Shown here piece by piece: positions 34,572-64,000 of a stretch of DNA of 64,000 nt; the stretch's first letter is position 1, and each line of letters opens with the position of its first letter. The DNA is from Prosapia bicincta (taxonomy: Eukaryota; Arthropoda; Insecta; Hemiptera; Cercopidae): NCBI GenBank assembly GCA_036971475.1, contig JBAIZL010000006.1, positions 97,615,293 through 97,679,292 on the forward strand, written 5' to 3'. Made by a program: the position numbers and the translations under genes. A model generated the notes under the pieces. The model saw only the letters and a list, made by a program, of their open reading frames with translations, made no database searches and had not been told where the DNA came from.

Positions 34572-36960
34572 AGACCTTCTATTAGTCGTAACTGTATTCC
34601 AATTAACTTTTAACGTCTCATAATAGAGGGCGATCACATTACTGTGTCTGTGATAAAAATTACATACAGTTTTGGTATACCATACACATGAACCATAAAT
34701 TCCCATTGTGTCTCAGGTCAGGTCAGGTTCCTTACGTCCTTTTAGTTCTATTTGTATTTGAATCCATCAACGGCAATAATCTATCTTTGTCTGTAATATT
34801 TTTTTTTATCTGTCACTGGTAATAACAGACAACTTGACAGTTTGTCATAAAACATCTTGAAAATATTTTATTTCCATTAAAATCTTCTAAAATATGCAAA
34901 AGGTTCTAATTATTTGGAGACATAAGGACTCTGAGGAACCGTTGCTTATTTAAATATGAGTATAAAAGATTTCTTAAGGTTAAAAATATCCAGCAGGATA
35001 TCTAATATCTGGTTTTTATATTATTTTATGACTAAATTGTATAGAGTTACAGCAATAATTTTAAGGCTATATGGTTTTATAATGTGATTAAGAAATGTAA
35101 AGAATAAAAGCATTGAACAAAAGAAATGCAAACATTTTTGGTCATTATTTGATAAAGAAATTAGTAAATTGCTTTGTGTTGGCACAATGTCCATAGGATA
35201 CTGACACCTAGATAGTGCAACAACACGAAAAAAAACTAAACACAATTTTAATAACAAATTTGGAAAATAGATGGATTTTTGCTCTGAAACAAACCTAGCT
35301 GTTGAGGAAGAGTAACTAGCCAGGGCTTTGTTATTGAAGGATGGTAAGGTTCAGATAACAGGACTAATAAGGTCCAGGACATAAGAAATGATCGTCATAA
35401 AATAAGTGAATTAGTTATCAAGCCTATGAATAATTGAATTCAACAAACCTGTGAGGAAGACAAAGAAACCACTTGTCAGAACCTCGGAGATGGTCAAGTA
35501 ACAGCAGTCTTTAAGGAGTGATGAGTAAAAACAATTTTTAATAAAAAAACTCAATAAAAACAGTTGATTAATTTTTGAACCAGTTATGATTGGTTTTGGT
35601 TAACTGTAAAATAAAAAGGTTAGGTATAAAATGCCTCTATTACCTACTTTACCCAAGTGCATTAAATTAATGATTCCCGTCCTGTGCAACTTGGGACATA
35701 ACAGGAGAAAGTTGTGCTATTATCGAAGGACGTATCTTGGGAAGAAAACTACGATGGCAAGGTTTTGTAAATAATAAAACTAATTAGTATTGGAAATCAA
35801 TGTAGTGATTTTACATACAAATGATTGAACAACGTTGTAAAGTAAAGTGCGTACATCACAGAGCTAGACTAAGATCCAGGGCTATTGACAATAAGTGGTT
35901 TGAACAACACATAACATTTAGCACACAAATTTAATTAAATTTAATTATTTTGAAAATATGCTGATCCACAGACATTTGACAAAGTCAAATTACATTGAAT
36001 TCTACATAAAATTATTTCACATTTAACAATTAAACAAAACAGGTAGGCATTTTCTTGACAGATAAATTATCAATTCCATAAGAATTCTTTCTGTAAATAA
36101 AATATTTAAAACTTTGAAGCTTAAAATTGTATTTGAAGCTCACAGTGTGCTTATATATTCTAACAATAATTACAAAGGCATCCATAATTATAAATATCCA
36201 AAGGCAGTAGAAATGTTATGAATATAATACAATATACCTTTTCTCAATAAATTAATAGTGTAGTGCTTGTTAACTAGAACCACAGATATGGTAAAGTGAT
36301 GAAGTGAGAAAGATGGTTCCTCTTAGTATTTGAACTTTACACTTTCTTTGCTAAACCTACCAGTACTCCGTCAGTCTCAAATGTCTTTTATTTTTAATTA
36401 TATTCCTTAATTAACTTATATAAAATATTATATATTTGTTCATCTTATGGCATTAATGGTAACTCAAACTCTGCTTCTAAGATTTTTAAACAAATTAAAA
36501 ACTGCTTCTAAAAATATTAAATTACAGATTAATTTGTAATTTACATACTTGTACATACAATTATTTTTTAAAATTAAAACAATATATTATTTTGTTTCAT
36601 TTGTAAAATAAATTCTACAAGCGGGACGGCCTTTATAACAAACCAATCACAGTCTGAGTCGCTCTGAAGTGGTAACTTAATAACACAGCCAAATACACAG
36701 ATCCTTGTTCACACAATTCAGAGCTTAAGCACCGCTGTTAGAGAGTCTAATTAGGCCTCGATCAACTCTTGGTTAATGCCTTATAAAATAGAAATTTGCT
36801 GAAAAAAACTTCTGATATTTTTTCCTCAAAAATTAGACAGACGTCATAAATAATGATATGCTTAGAACTAACACTGATTGTTTTCATCAATAAACACATT
36901 TTTATTTTTGTCACAACGTTAATGTTCATTAACAGAAGAAATTAAGAGGAAATTCACTAA
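34572..36960. other. Intergenic between LINE and NR4A 3' flank
   Basis: AT-rich with no readable protein or repeat. Confidence 0.5.
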
Positions 36961-37152
36961 CAGTAATTGTACTATGATGGCACGGCACCCCATCTTCTGA
37001 CTTTAAAGGTACTTGTAGCAATTCAAGGCCACCCTAGATATATTGCCAGAAATGTCATGGACTACTTTCAAGAAGTTAGAGCAATTTATTACAATCAATA
37101 TGTTAAATCTACAAAGTGTTTTTGTAAAGGTAGAACCAAACTTATAACTTGA
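36961..37152 (+). pseudogene. Possible mariner-like transposase scrap
   Basis: The frame begins YYDGTAPHLLTLKV and continues GHPRYIARN. This resembles the QQDGAPPHY....V...L....PNRWIGR segment of mariner-like insect transposases, at about the third catalytic region. Short and weak; could be chance. Confidence 0.25.
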
Positions 37153-38450
37153 TTTCTGAAAAAAAAGCATTTTCAATTTTACAATGGTATTATAAGAAAA
37201 AGAGTAAAAAAATATTTTAATTTGTTAAAAGCAAGATTAAAAAGTGATTTTCATTACATTTCGTGAGCATTTAATAATAAATAATTATATATGTAATTAA
37301 TAGAACTATAGGGTCAATTTAGTGATACAAGTAATTAGTAATGAAATGTATTTTTGGAAATTTAAAATTAAATCATTTGCCTTTAATTTAAAAATATTAA
37401 ATGAATTTTTCAGAAGTCAACTTTTGAAGCCGGTTTACATACTTTAGGAACACTTTGTGTGGTTGTGATATGTTTATAATAAACTAGTTAACTGTAATAA
37501 CTAAAAATATGTCAATATTTACTTCACTATTGCTGATAGCCATTTCATCATTCAATCTTATGTGCAACATTGTTTCTTACACTGAACAAATAATAAAAAT
37601 GCTAAACCTTTTTGTGAATAGAATAATGTTTTCTATTAAAACTATAAAAAACTAGTTACATTTAAAATTTGAATGAAATTTTAAAGCCCTTTCATTTATA
37701 AAGAACCAATAAAATGTTCACAAAATTAGTAGAAAGGGAATAAGTGTTTGCTTTTAAAAGTACAACACTTTGTAAAAAAATATTTTTACAAAACATAATT
37801 TGAAAGTAGAAGTAATAATAATTAATTTTCTATTGAATATAGACGGTTATCAGGTTTTATTGACAATGTTTACTACTAAGTCAAGAGTGATTTTTAAAGT
37901 AAAAAAATAATTATCTTCACAAAACTTTTGTTATAAATTTAGTCTTTAACAATAACATTTTGCAAAACTATACTTCATAGTATTAAATTGAAGGTCCTGG
38001 GCAAAGATTTACTTTTTAAAAAGTAAAACTTTATTAAGTATTTTTACTTAGGTTGAAAATACTTACGAGTCTTTCAGAATATCCAACCATAATGTGTACA
38101 ATAAATAAAAAATTAATTCTGTAGGGAGTACATAAAATAGTACTGTCTGGGAATACTACATATCTTATTCGGCTAATGAATAACCAAAGATACAATGTTC
38201 ATTCCAACAAAAATACACCAAATGTATTTAAAATAGGAGTTCATAGTTGTCTCTGAGAAAATAATTTACAAACACTTCATAATGAACAGTAATCTTTATA
38301 AAAAAGTTTATGAAATAAATGCTTGAAGAAGTTCTAGTAAAGAAAATAAAACCACTTTAAAAGTTTTGATCCTATTTTCACTAAACATTTTCACAACAAA
38401 CATGGAATTTTCCACTCATATTACACCTATAAAATGTTTTATCCACATAT
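37153..38450 (-). other. NR4A 3' flank, probable 3' UTR
   Basis: Directly downstream (- strand) of the NR4A stop. Inverted AATAAA words at 38030-38035 and 37856-37861 are candidate poly(A) signals about 0.4 and 0.6 kb after the stop. AT-rich, no ORF. Confidence 0.4.
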
Positions 38451-55950
<17,500 letters not shown>

Positions 55951-56159
55951 CTGCAACAAAGGATTTGCTTATACAGAGAAATTTCTAATTGTAAACGGTT
56001 TTCAATTAATAAACAATCTTTAAAACATAGGGTGTTTGATGGGGGGGGGGATGTATAATTCAAAACATTTCACTCTCTTCTCAACTTAAAGTGGTTCAAA
56101 ATTGTAAATATAAATTTTATAAGCAAATAATAACATACACAAAATCACAATAAATAATT

Positions 56160-56300
56160 CTTTCCTCAAACGCGTTTCAGTGACAAGTGATCATCATCAA
56201 TTTTAAACTTAACAATCTTTAACCATTAAGATCTTGTACGGGTTATACTCCCTGAGGATGACGACCTTATCACTGAAACGCGTTTGGGGTATAAATTATA
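56160..56300. repeat. Palindromic PLE-like repeat, family E
   Basis: AAACGCGTTTCAGTGA.AAG on the left and its inverse TCACTGAAACGCGTTT on the right, with GATGA-type cores toward the centre. Confidence 0.75.
56243..56294 (+). ncRNA. Hammerhead-like module, family E
   Basis: Stem I UUAUACUCC/GGGGUAUAA (9 bp, one wobble), core CUGAGGA (canonical except at the variable position 7) plus U, GAA at 56275-56277, palindrome ACGCGU at 56278-56283, U at 56284. Stem II is poor (UGA/UCA with two unpaired bases), so the copy is probably decayed. Confidence 0.45.
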
Positions 56301-56310
56301 CATTGCGAGT

Positions 56311-57331
56311 TATTGTTGGTTATTATTTAATCAGTGTTTACGCTCACAAATGAAGTTTTGTAGAAATTTTATGTTTTTATAAATAATAATCTAAAACATA
56401 AAACGCACAAAACTTTTACCATAAATGAAAAAGTCTCTGACGTAAAAAGAGTAACTGACATAAATTAATGGCATAAAAAGATTCACTGACATAAGCATTG
56501 TAACATGACTGGAACAAAAGCCATTGACATAAAAACAAGGAATGCAATGTCTATGAATATAGGCCTATATCTCGTGCATTAAACGTTTCTAGACAAGGAA
56601 AAATACATACTACCAGAAATAGTTTAAATTTCACGTATGTTAAACAAAATATTTTATGATTAAAAATTATTTCACTGTCTCAATATTTTTTGTTTTAGAC
56701 AAATTCAACTTCTATAGGATCCAGTGAAAGGATTTTATAAACATTTATAACAGATTATCCTTTAGGTGTTAGAAACTCCGAAAGCAACAACATTGATAAA
56801 ATGCTTTAATATTAAATATAATTCGTTTATCTATAATACATTTATAAAAGGACTTATACGAGGCAAACTAGAAATGAGATCTTTGCAAATGGAGGTCTTA
56901 AAATCTCCAGGCCAATGTTTTGTATATATAAGTAGGGTTTATTCGGTCAGTTAGCATCGAATTTTTCTTGAGGGTGTGAAAAGTTATAATAAACTGAACT
57001 TATTACGTAAAAAATAATTTATAACAATATTTTAAATTTTGTCTGCTTCAATTGAAGAAATTAAATACTGAAGCAAATTATTAATTTTTCAAAAAGGTTA
57101 TAATTTTTAAAATTGAATATATTCTTTAAATGTATAAGTTAAGTTGACAGAAACAATAACTTTAAATTTAAAAGTGGTACAATTATCTTATATAATACTA
57201 TACATAGTTTATAATCATGTTACATAAACGACAAAGTCAATATAAATTATTACTTTTTATCTGAAAAGATGTAAATAATTTGTAAACAATAATATTATAT
57301 TAATTGAGGTACATATATCGTAACAACTTAC
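56311..57331. other. Upstream region or first intron of NR4A
   Basis: AT-rich; the 62-codon frame at 56766 is not recognisable. Confidence 0.4.
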
Positions 57332-57535
57332 CTTTAGAAACACCCTCGATATATGTTCACCCTCTAAAACATTTTCTCGCGAAAATATCCTTACAATACA
57401 TTTTAAAATCGTAAAAATATACCTATAAAAATAATTCCCTGAACAATAAAACCTACACAGACAGCATTGATTAACCCAATCCAGCCCCAAAATAACAAGC
57501 AAGCTATGGCGTATTTGGGAACAATAGATCACCGT
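57332..57535 (-). other. Candidate 5' exon of NR4A
   Basis: On the - strand, ends AAAG|GTAAGT (strong donor at 57331). The frame is open through this segment and would join exon 55490-55950 in phase 0, but it contains no ATG, so it would be 5' UTR with translation from 55776. Purely predicted. Confidence 0.3.
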
Positions 57536-57544
57536 CCACCACCG

Positions 57545-57612
57545 ACGCTCTGGTTGGTCGGCAATTTGGACATGCGCTCAGATTGGGCCCGCCCCGCTAA
57601 GGGCGGAAGTCA
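57545..57612 (-). promoter_or_regulatory. Promoter-like block upstream of the candidate 5' exon
   Basis: Within an AT-rich region this patch holds CCGCCCC and GGGCGG GC boxes (57589-57606), an inverted CCAAT (57582-57586), an ETS-like CGGAAG (57604-57609) and GGTTGGTC. Located just 5' (- strand) of the candidate exon. Confidence 0.4.
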
Positions 57613-57639
57613 CGCTACATTAATGTTTTGAAACTTAAT

Positions 57640-58402
57640 TTCCTGCGGGAAAATTTTATTAATCCAATATTTATTGAAGAAATATAAAAAGTACTTTTAT
57701 TGGCAATATAATGCTACTACATTAAGTAATACATTTTTATATTATTTTAGAAATGTTTATTCAATAATAATATATAAAACAACCTTTTAATTGATAGGTA
57801 ACTCTTTAAATCTGTGATAGTAACGCAAAATGTATCTATAGGTGACGCATGAAATCACTCAAGAACAACTCGGTTGAAACAAAAATATTAAAATAAGTTA
57901 TGATAACTAAGTTATAGATGCAAATTATCTATGTTTACACATGTTAGAAGCGCATATTTAGGCACAACAGCTCATTCTGAACGATTTGGATGTTATGGTT
58001 TCGCATGTTTTCTTGTGCAATCTTACTTACTATCTACATACACTTTATTAATCACACTGGGAACAACTGTTATTAACAGCGTTAGATTTGAATAAGGGAA
58101 GATAGTCTTTTGTGCTTCTCTCTTACATCACTGAATCAAGTAAAACCTCAGCTGTAGAAATCTCTGCATTAGTATTATGACTGTATTACTGGGGAAATAT
58201 TGTAGGGAGATGCAACAGCCGGCGGGGACTATTACCACAGCCATAACTAACATGGGCTTGCGGTCAGAGAAACAATTATCTGCCGTATAATTACTGGCGA
58301 TAAAAACAAACAATGTTAAAAATGGTGATAAGGGAAAATGTATTGCACAAAGCTCAAGTTATTTTCTTATGGTTAAATTCTCTCGGGAGTCACGGGTTGG
58401 TT

Positions 58403-58404
<2 letters not shown>
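57640..58404. other. Intergenic or intron, nothing recognised
   Basis: AT-rich. Confidence 0.5.
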
Positions 58405-58635
<231 letters not shown>

Positions 58636-60790
58636 TCGATATATTTTATACATACGTTTTCAAAAAACCGCAAATAAAAGTAACATCAAACGTTTTCTCA
58701 ATGTAAATTAACAGGCTCGAAGTCTATTAAAATACTAAGAAATTAACTAATTCATTGGTCATCGTATTTTTACTAGTGTAAGTGCACAAATTTAATTTAA
58801 TTTTAGTAAGAAACCCTAACGTTCACTAAGGGTTACAGTTATTTTTGAGGAAGTCAACGCTTTTACTATATGTCAAGTTTCTCAAATCTTCTCCAAAAAA
58901 TGAATATTTGCGCGCAGTGATGAAATTAAACGGCAACATTTTCGTTTTGTCATGGGTAACATACTCTATTTCCGTCGATAGTTTGTTTGTCGTGAACTCT
59001 GATCCGTAGGAAATTAATTTTCATTTAACTTTATATTGAAGTAATGGCTTCTACAACGCCTTTACACATTCTTAGGTGTAATTAATTCCGTTCTCCTTAA
59101 TTCCGCTAATCCCTAATTCACCACCATTCATCAGTGCGTTCTTATCCAAACGCGTTCATCAGCTAACATTTCTTAAACCATTGTAAACACGACATTACAA
59201 TTTGTCATTACTGCGTTTGTATTAAAATAAAGAGCAATTCTGATGAAACCTGAAATTAATTCAAGGACAACAACTTAACGTCCCTGTGAAACCAGTCCAT
59301 CTGTGATATACTGTATATAAGAACTCTTTACAGTAATGGCGACGCTGGTCAGACAGGGACATTCCTTTACACGTTATGAGATTTATATCTGCTTTAAAAA
59401 GTATTCATGAGAGGAACCAAATCATCACATGTTTAAATGTAAAATAATACTGAAAATGAGGTGTTTGAATGTCCTGATGTTTGAAGTTATGTTGTAATTT
59501 AAAAATATAAAGTTGAAAACGATCTAAATTTTACAACTGTTTTTTTTTACATTTTGAATCTATTTGCAGTGTCAATGAGATCAGTCAGAATGAGTCAGTA
59601 ATACTAGAATCGCCTCCGCAGAAATGGTTGTGGGAATAGGTAGGCTCATGCAAGAGTAGGGTCTCCTGGTGAACAGTAAGGGGGATCCAAGGACACAGAC
59701 CTACCTGAAGAACCTTCTATGAGGGTATAAGAGAGATTGTTTAATAGTAAAGGATTCTTTGGGATTATAGGTAGTACTCCTGATAGAGGATTGCCGGATT
59801 GTGGATCACGTTTTGCGGAGTCGACTACTCTATCCGGTGGTTCTACGGCGTAAAAAGGGCAACTTGTAGGAGTAAGGATAAGGAAGGGTAGATGGACATA
59901 GTGATGCTGAAAATAGGGGAGAAGTTTAGGATACCTCGTCTGAAGGATTTACCCTCATATTAAATCATAAAAAGTTATGGCCTCTTGAAGGCCTGAAGGG
60001 ATGATCTAATGGAACTCAGAATACGGGAAGACTACGCCATCCGTGGGCAAGCTTATAGAGGACATAACAGCTCTCTGATATTTATTAATATCCTATTTAA
60101 TTCAAAGCGAATTTCATACAATAGGGAACATTCCATAAAGTTTAGCTTCATTGCACGATCTGCCATTGGAAGAATCTTCCGACTTTGAATATAGAAGTAA
60201 AAACACCTAATCCTCTCCATGAATCAGCCTAAACAATTAATTTAGCGTAATATAAATACATTGCAAGTAGTATGCAGAGCGGCCTGCATGTTTGTACGGC
60301 AATCCTAACCCTGTATCATAGCAAAGAATCCTGATCGCAGGAATAGCACGATTCCAATCCTGTAGATTGCAGATACGTAAACCTAATTAGGATTAAGGCT
60401 CTGTGCACAGTTACCATTAGATCAATTTAGAAGATAAAAAAGGAACATTCGAGCTTCATCGAACAGTCAGTGATTAAGTGACACTTAATAAAATAAATAT
60501 ACACTTGTTGGTAGATGGCAATCAACAAACTCACCAATGTATCTAATTTGCTTCTCGTACGTGTAATAAATATGTGCCAGCTGATTGCAGCGTTCCACTA
60601 CTTTCTGGTGTAAAGCGCGTTTGTGCTGGCCTACGAATGTAAACTAGTTACCTCTGTCAATAAAATCACATACAGTAGCATTGTATTCTGTATTCATTTT
60701 AAATAAATAAAATTAATTGTTCCGAAGGTTATAATAAAATACTCATTATCTCCCTAAATTTTCTGTCTGTATTATGTCTGTCTCTCTCTT
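58636..60790. other. Upstream of NR4A, nothing firm
   Basis: The block 59580-60060 is less AT-rich than its neighbours and may be an old transposon remnant, but no motif was recognised. Confidence 0.35.
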
Positions 60791-60862
60791 TCTCATATAT
60801 ATATATATATATTACTATTGTAGTAATTTTATCCACCATTAAGTGCAATGACTTTACCTTGT

Positions 60863-60905
60863 GTGATGAGGCACCTTTCGGTCACTTGACCATTGTCGAA
60901 TCACT
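60863..60905 (-). ncRNA. Hammerhead-like module, family A, - arm
   Basis: Mirror of 61193-61236 with identical core, stems and stem III; stem I GUGAU/AUCAC. Confidence 0.5.
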
Positions 60906-61192
60906 GATATTTTTCTGGTGTAGATGTTCGGTCCGTGATGTTGGTATTTGTTGACGTTACACACATCTTCTCTTGATTTGCGTGTATAATGTGTTTATAT
61001 AGTATGTCTCTGTATATGTGGTCTGTAAGTTCATTAAATTGTTGTGTGTTTTTTAAAATTAAATGAACGTACAGACCACATATACAGAAGACATACTATA
61101 TAAAAACATCATACACGCAAATCAAAAGAAGATGTGTGTAACGTCAACAAATACCAACATCACGGACCGAACATCTACACCAGAAAAATATC

Positions 61193-61236
61193 AGTGATTC
61201 GACAATGGTCAAGTGACCGAAAGGTGCCTCATCACT
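61193..61236 (+). ncRNA. Hammerhead-like module, family A (U3-A8 variant core), + arm
   Basis: Stem I AGUGAU/AUCACU (6 bp), core UCGACAAU, stem II GGUC/GACC with loop AAGU, GAA at 61219-61221, AGGUGCCU (self-complementary with two G-U pairs) as stem III, C at 61230. C3 is U and G8 is A compared with the consensus, keeping a 3-8 pair. Confidence 0.5.
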
Positions 61237-61381
61237 CAAGGTAAAATCATTTCACTTAATGGTGGATAAAACTACTTACAATAGTTATATATTAACTTCA
61301 TAAAGTCAGTGCAACGGAAAAACAATGGATAACGTAAAATATCAAGAATATATATACACATCTCACACATACTAGAACGCG

Positions 61382-62248
<867 letters not shown>

Positions 62249-62990
62249 ATTTCACTATAGATGCAATGTTTTTATTGTAGGTATTAACTTACCACTTACA
62301 CTTTAATGTACTTAAACAATAAAGTTCTCTTAATAATTGACTCTCGTTAGATGGGGTCTTTGAATGTTTAATATTCAACTTTTGGTATTAAAATTTGCAT
62401 GGATATAAAGTTTTAAAAGGCCATGCCTTTCGAAAATATATGATATAAGTTTCATATTAAAATACATTTAAGGTCTGTGTACGTACAGTTGTAAATAATA
62501 TAAGCCTTAATAGCAATACGTGTATAGTTCATACAGTGCACTTAACAAATGTATGAGGTTTTTAATTGCACGCAATCTGTATTGGGAACACAGTGCTTTT
62601 CCACGCCTCATTTAGTTAAAAACTTTATAAAAATAAAAAAAAATCAAAATATGACCATTGTGATAAAGTAACCCTTCCGTTACTTATCCGCAAAGTATGC
62701 TGAGATAATTCAAGTATAAAAAATTAACAATGTGTTATATCGTAGATAAAAAATGTAGTCCAAAATAATATTAATATTGGTATGTCGCGTTCGAATTATA
62801 AATAAAAAACTCTGTGACAAAAATAAATATCTACAACTCAACTATTCAATGTATATAAAATTTAAAGTATCTCTATTTTATAGAAATTTATTGTAGTTTA
62901 TAAATGGCCATTTAATTAAACACGCAATTACCGACGAAAGATTTTAATTAAACATAATTACGGCTATAGAATAAACAGTCGCATTGTTAC
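62249..62990. other. Intergenic or NR4A 5' region
   Basis: AT-rich, nothing recognised. Confidence 0.5.
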
Positions 62991-62999
62991 ATTGTAGAA

Positions 63000-63183
63000 A
63001 CAATAAAGGAGACGGGGGTGGGGGCGGTTCTGGCTGAGCGACGCCGCTGACATTTGAAGGCGGCACCACGGCGCTCAACCGTGATGAAGGCGCTTCAATT
63101 TGATTACGACGACAATGTGAGACCCTCTGGAGAATAGCCGAGCCGGCAGTACTTCACGCTCTATATATTTTAGCTGTGACGTA
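63000..63183 (-). promoter_or_regulatory. CRE/TATA promoter-like block, - strand
   Basis: On the - strand, in order: TACGTCA (CRE, 63183-63177), TAAAATATATAG (TATA, 63172-63161), then a GC-rich stretch down to 63010 with CpGs and GC-box text, where a transcript would begin near 63135. Such a CRE-TATA pair is fitting for an immediate-early gene, and NR4A is the next gene on this strand. An ATG at about 63054 opens a 29-codon frame of unknown value. Confidence 0.4.
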
Positions 63184-63433
63184 TTACTTTTTGAATTCAA
63201 TACTACTTTTTACCCCAAAAGCTACTAATTTAAGTTTGCATTTATGGTGGTTGTTAATTTATATACAATTATAAATTCAAATTGCGTTTGAAGAGAACAC
63301 ATATTTCTGGAAATTTCACTTGTTTACTAGACAGATTTGACGTCAACATAAATAAAGCGAATTATAAGATAAAGGTGCTTTAATAATTTTGATGATACTT
63401 AAATTGTATTCTAGATAGGTTCAATTACCAGTT

Positions 63434-63505
<72 letters not shown>

Positions 63506-64000
63506 CAAAAATTTGAATATATATTACGCACCTATGTTTATTATTTGCAATCTACTGTACATAATGCGTACATTATGTACAACAAGTGGGTTTAGTATAA
63601 TTTGTTAATATAAAATCAATATTACTAGGAATGTATTTTAGTACGTCCAAACAGCTTTGGGGATACGAAATCCCAGACAGTTAGTTCGCTTTTACGAGCC
63701 TATTTAATTAGTAATGAAAACATTATAAATCTGAAATATAGATTTATTTTTATATAAATAAAATTTTAAATATATAACCTTTATATCTTTGGCGCCTATA
63801 TTCCCATAAAATCGCTAGGCGAGGGAAGTAGAATATATAACCTGTATATATTTGGTACCAATATTTATAAGAAATTAAAATTTAGCCTGTGAGAAAAAAC
63901 TTACTCCGCTCAAAGGGTTCAAATGAAGTAATTTAATAAAATCAATAAATCTTACAAAAGTTATTACATGCTCTAAAATATAGACTGATTTCTTTAATAT
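63184..64000. other. Intergenic, AT-rich, with (AAAT)n and (TA)n
   Basis: (AAAT)n then (TA)n at 63438-63502; a short palindrome GTACATAATGCGTACATTATGTAC near 63557. No genes seen. Confidence 0.5.

Larger units (their letters stand above)
60812..61290. repeat. 480-bp palindrome of PLE-like repeat, family A
   Basis: Arms 60812-61037 and 61060-61290 are nearly perfect inverted copies around a spacer of about 22 bp. The outer ends carry the family A hammerhead-like modules; the right flank (61248-61360) matches 12621-12730. Confidence 0.93.

Overview
This is an AT-rich, repeat-laden piece of animal nuclear genome, most probably from an insect (a hemipteran-like genome is my guess, low confidence). 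Two host genes are recognisable by their proteins. The last two exons visible here of an ARGLU1 homologue lie on the + strand at 166-249 and 6338-6502. A nearly complete NR4A nuclear receptor (Hr38/NGFI-B type) lies on the - strand, with coding exons from 55950 down to 38451. The predicted NR4A splice sites join in phase: from the Kozak-like ATG at 55776 the six exons give 1488 nt, or 495 residues, ending in the family's C-terminal LPF. Its first exon is not settled; promoter-like blocks lie at about 57.55-57.61 kb and 63.0-63.18 kb, and a full cAMP-response element sits in the large intron at 46052.

Layout. 1-6.6 kb: ARGLU1 3' end, whose 6.1-kb intron holds a Penelope-like element (PLE) interrupted by a 5'-truncated LINE, plus a 37-bp minisatellite. 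7.4-20 kb: intergenic, with Tigger/pogo-type and piggyBac-type deletion elements and several palindromic PLE terminal repeats. 20.86-26.62 kb: a near full-length RNase H-bearing LINE with target-site duplications and intact ORF1 but broken ORF2. 26.6-30.6 kb: Tigger and LINE remnants and a 95-bp duplication. 30.6-34.6 kb: a second, decayed copy of the same LINE. 38.4-56 kb: NR4A with large introns containing foldbacks and minisatellites. 56-64 kb: upstream region of NR4A with long CA/TG/TA arrays and a 480-bp palindrome.

The most interesting theme is a set of hammerhead-ribozyme-like modules. At least five unrelated repeat families in the window carry, in order, an 8-nt core, stem II, GAA, a self-complementary A...U octamer or hexamer in place of stem III, and a stem I closing strand. 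Two families have the canonical CUGAUGA core. Two others (19.5 kb and 60.9/61.2 kb) have a shared variant core in which the C3-G8 pair is replaced by U3-A8, a compensatory change. One canonical family is tied within this window to a PLE with reverse transcriptase and GIY-YIG motifs. Many of the modules occur as head-to-head palindromes. No tRNA, rRNA or CRISPR array was seen; prokaryotic feature types do not apply.
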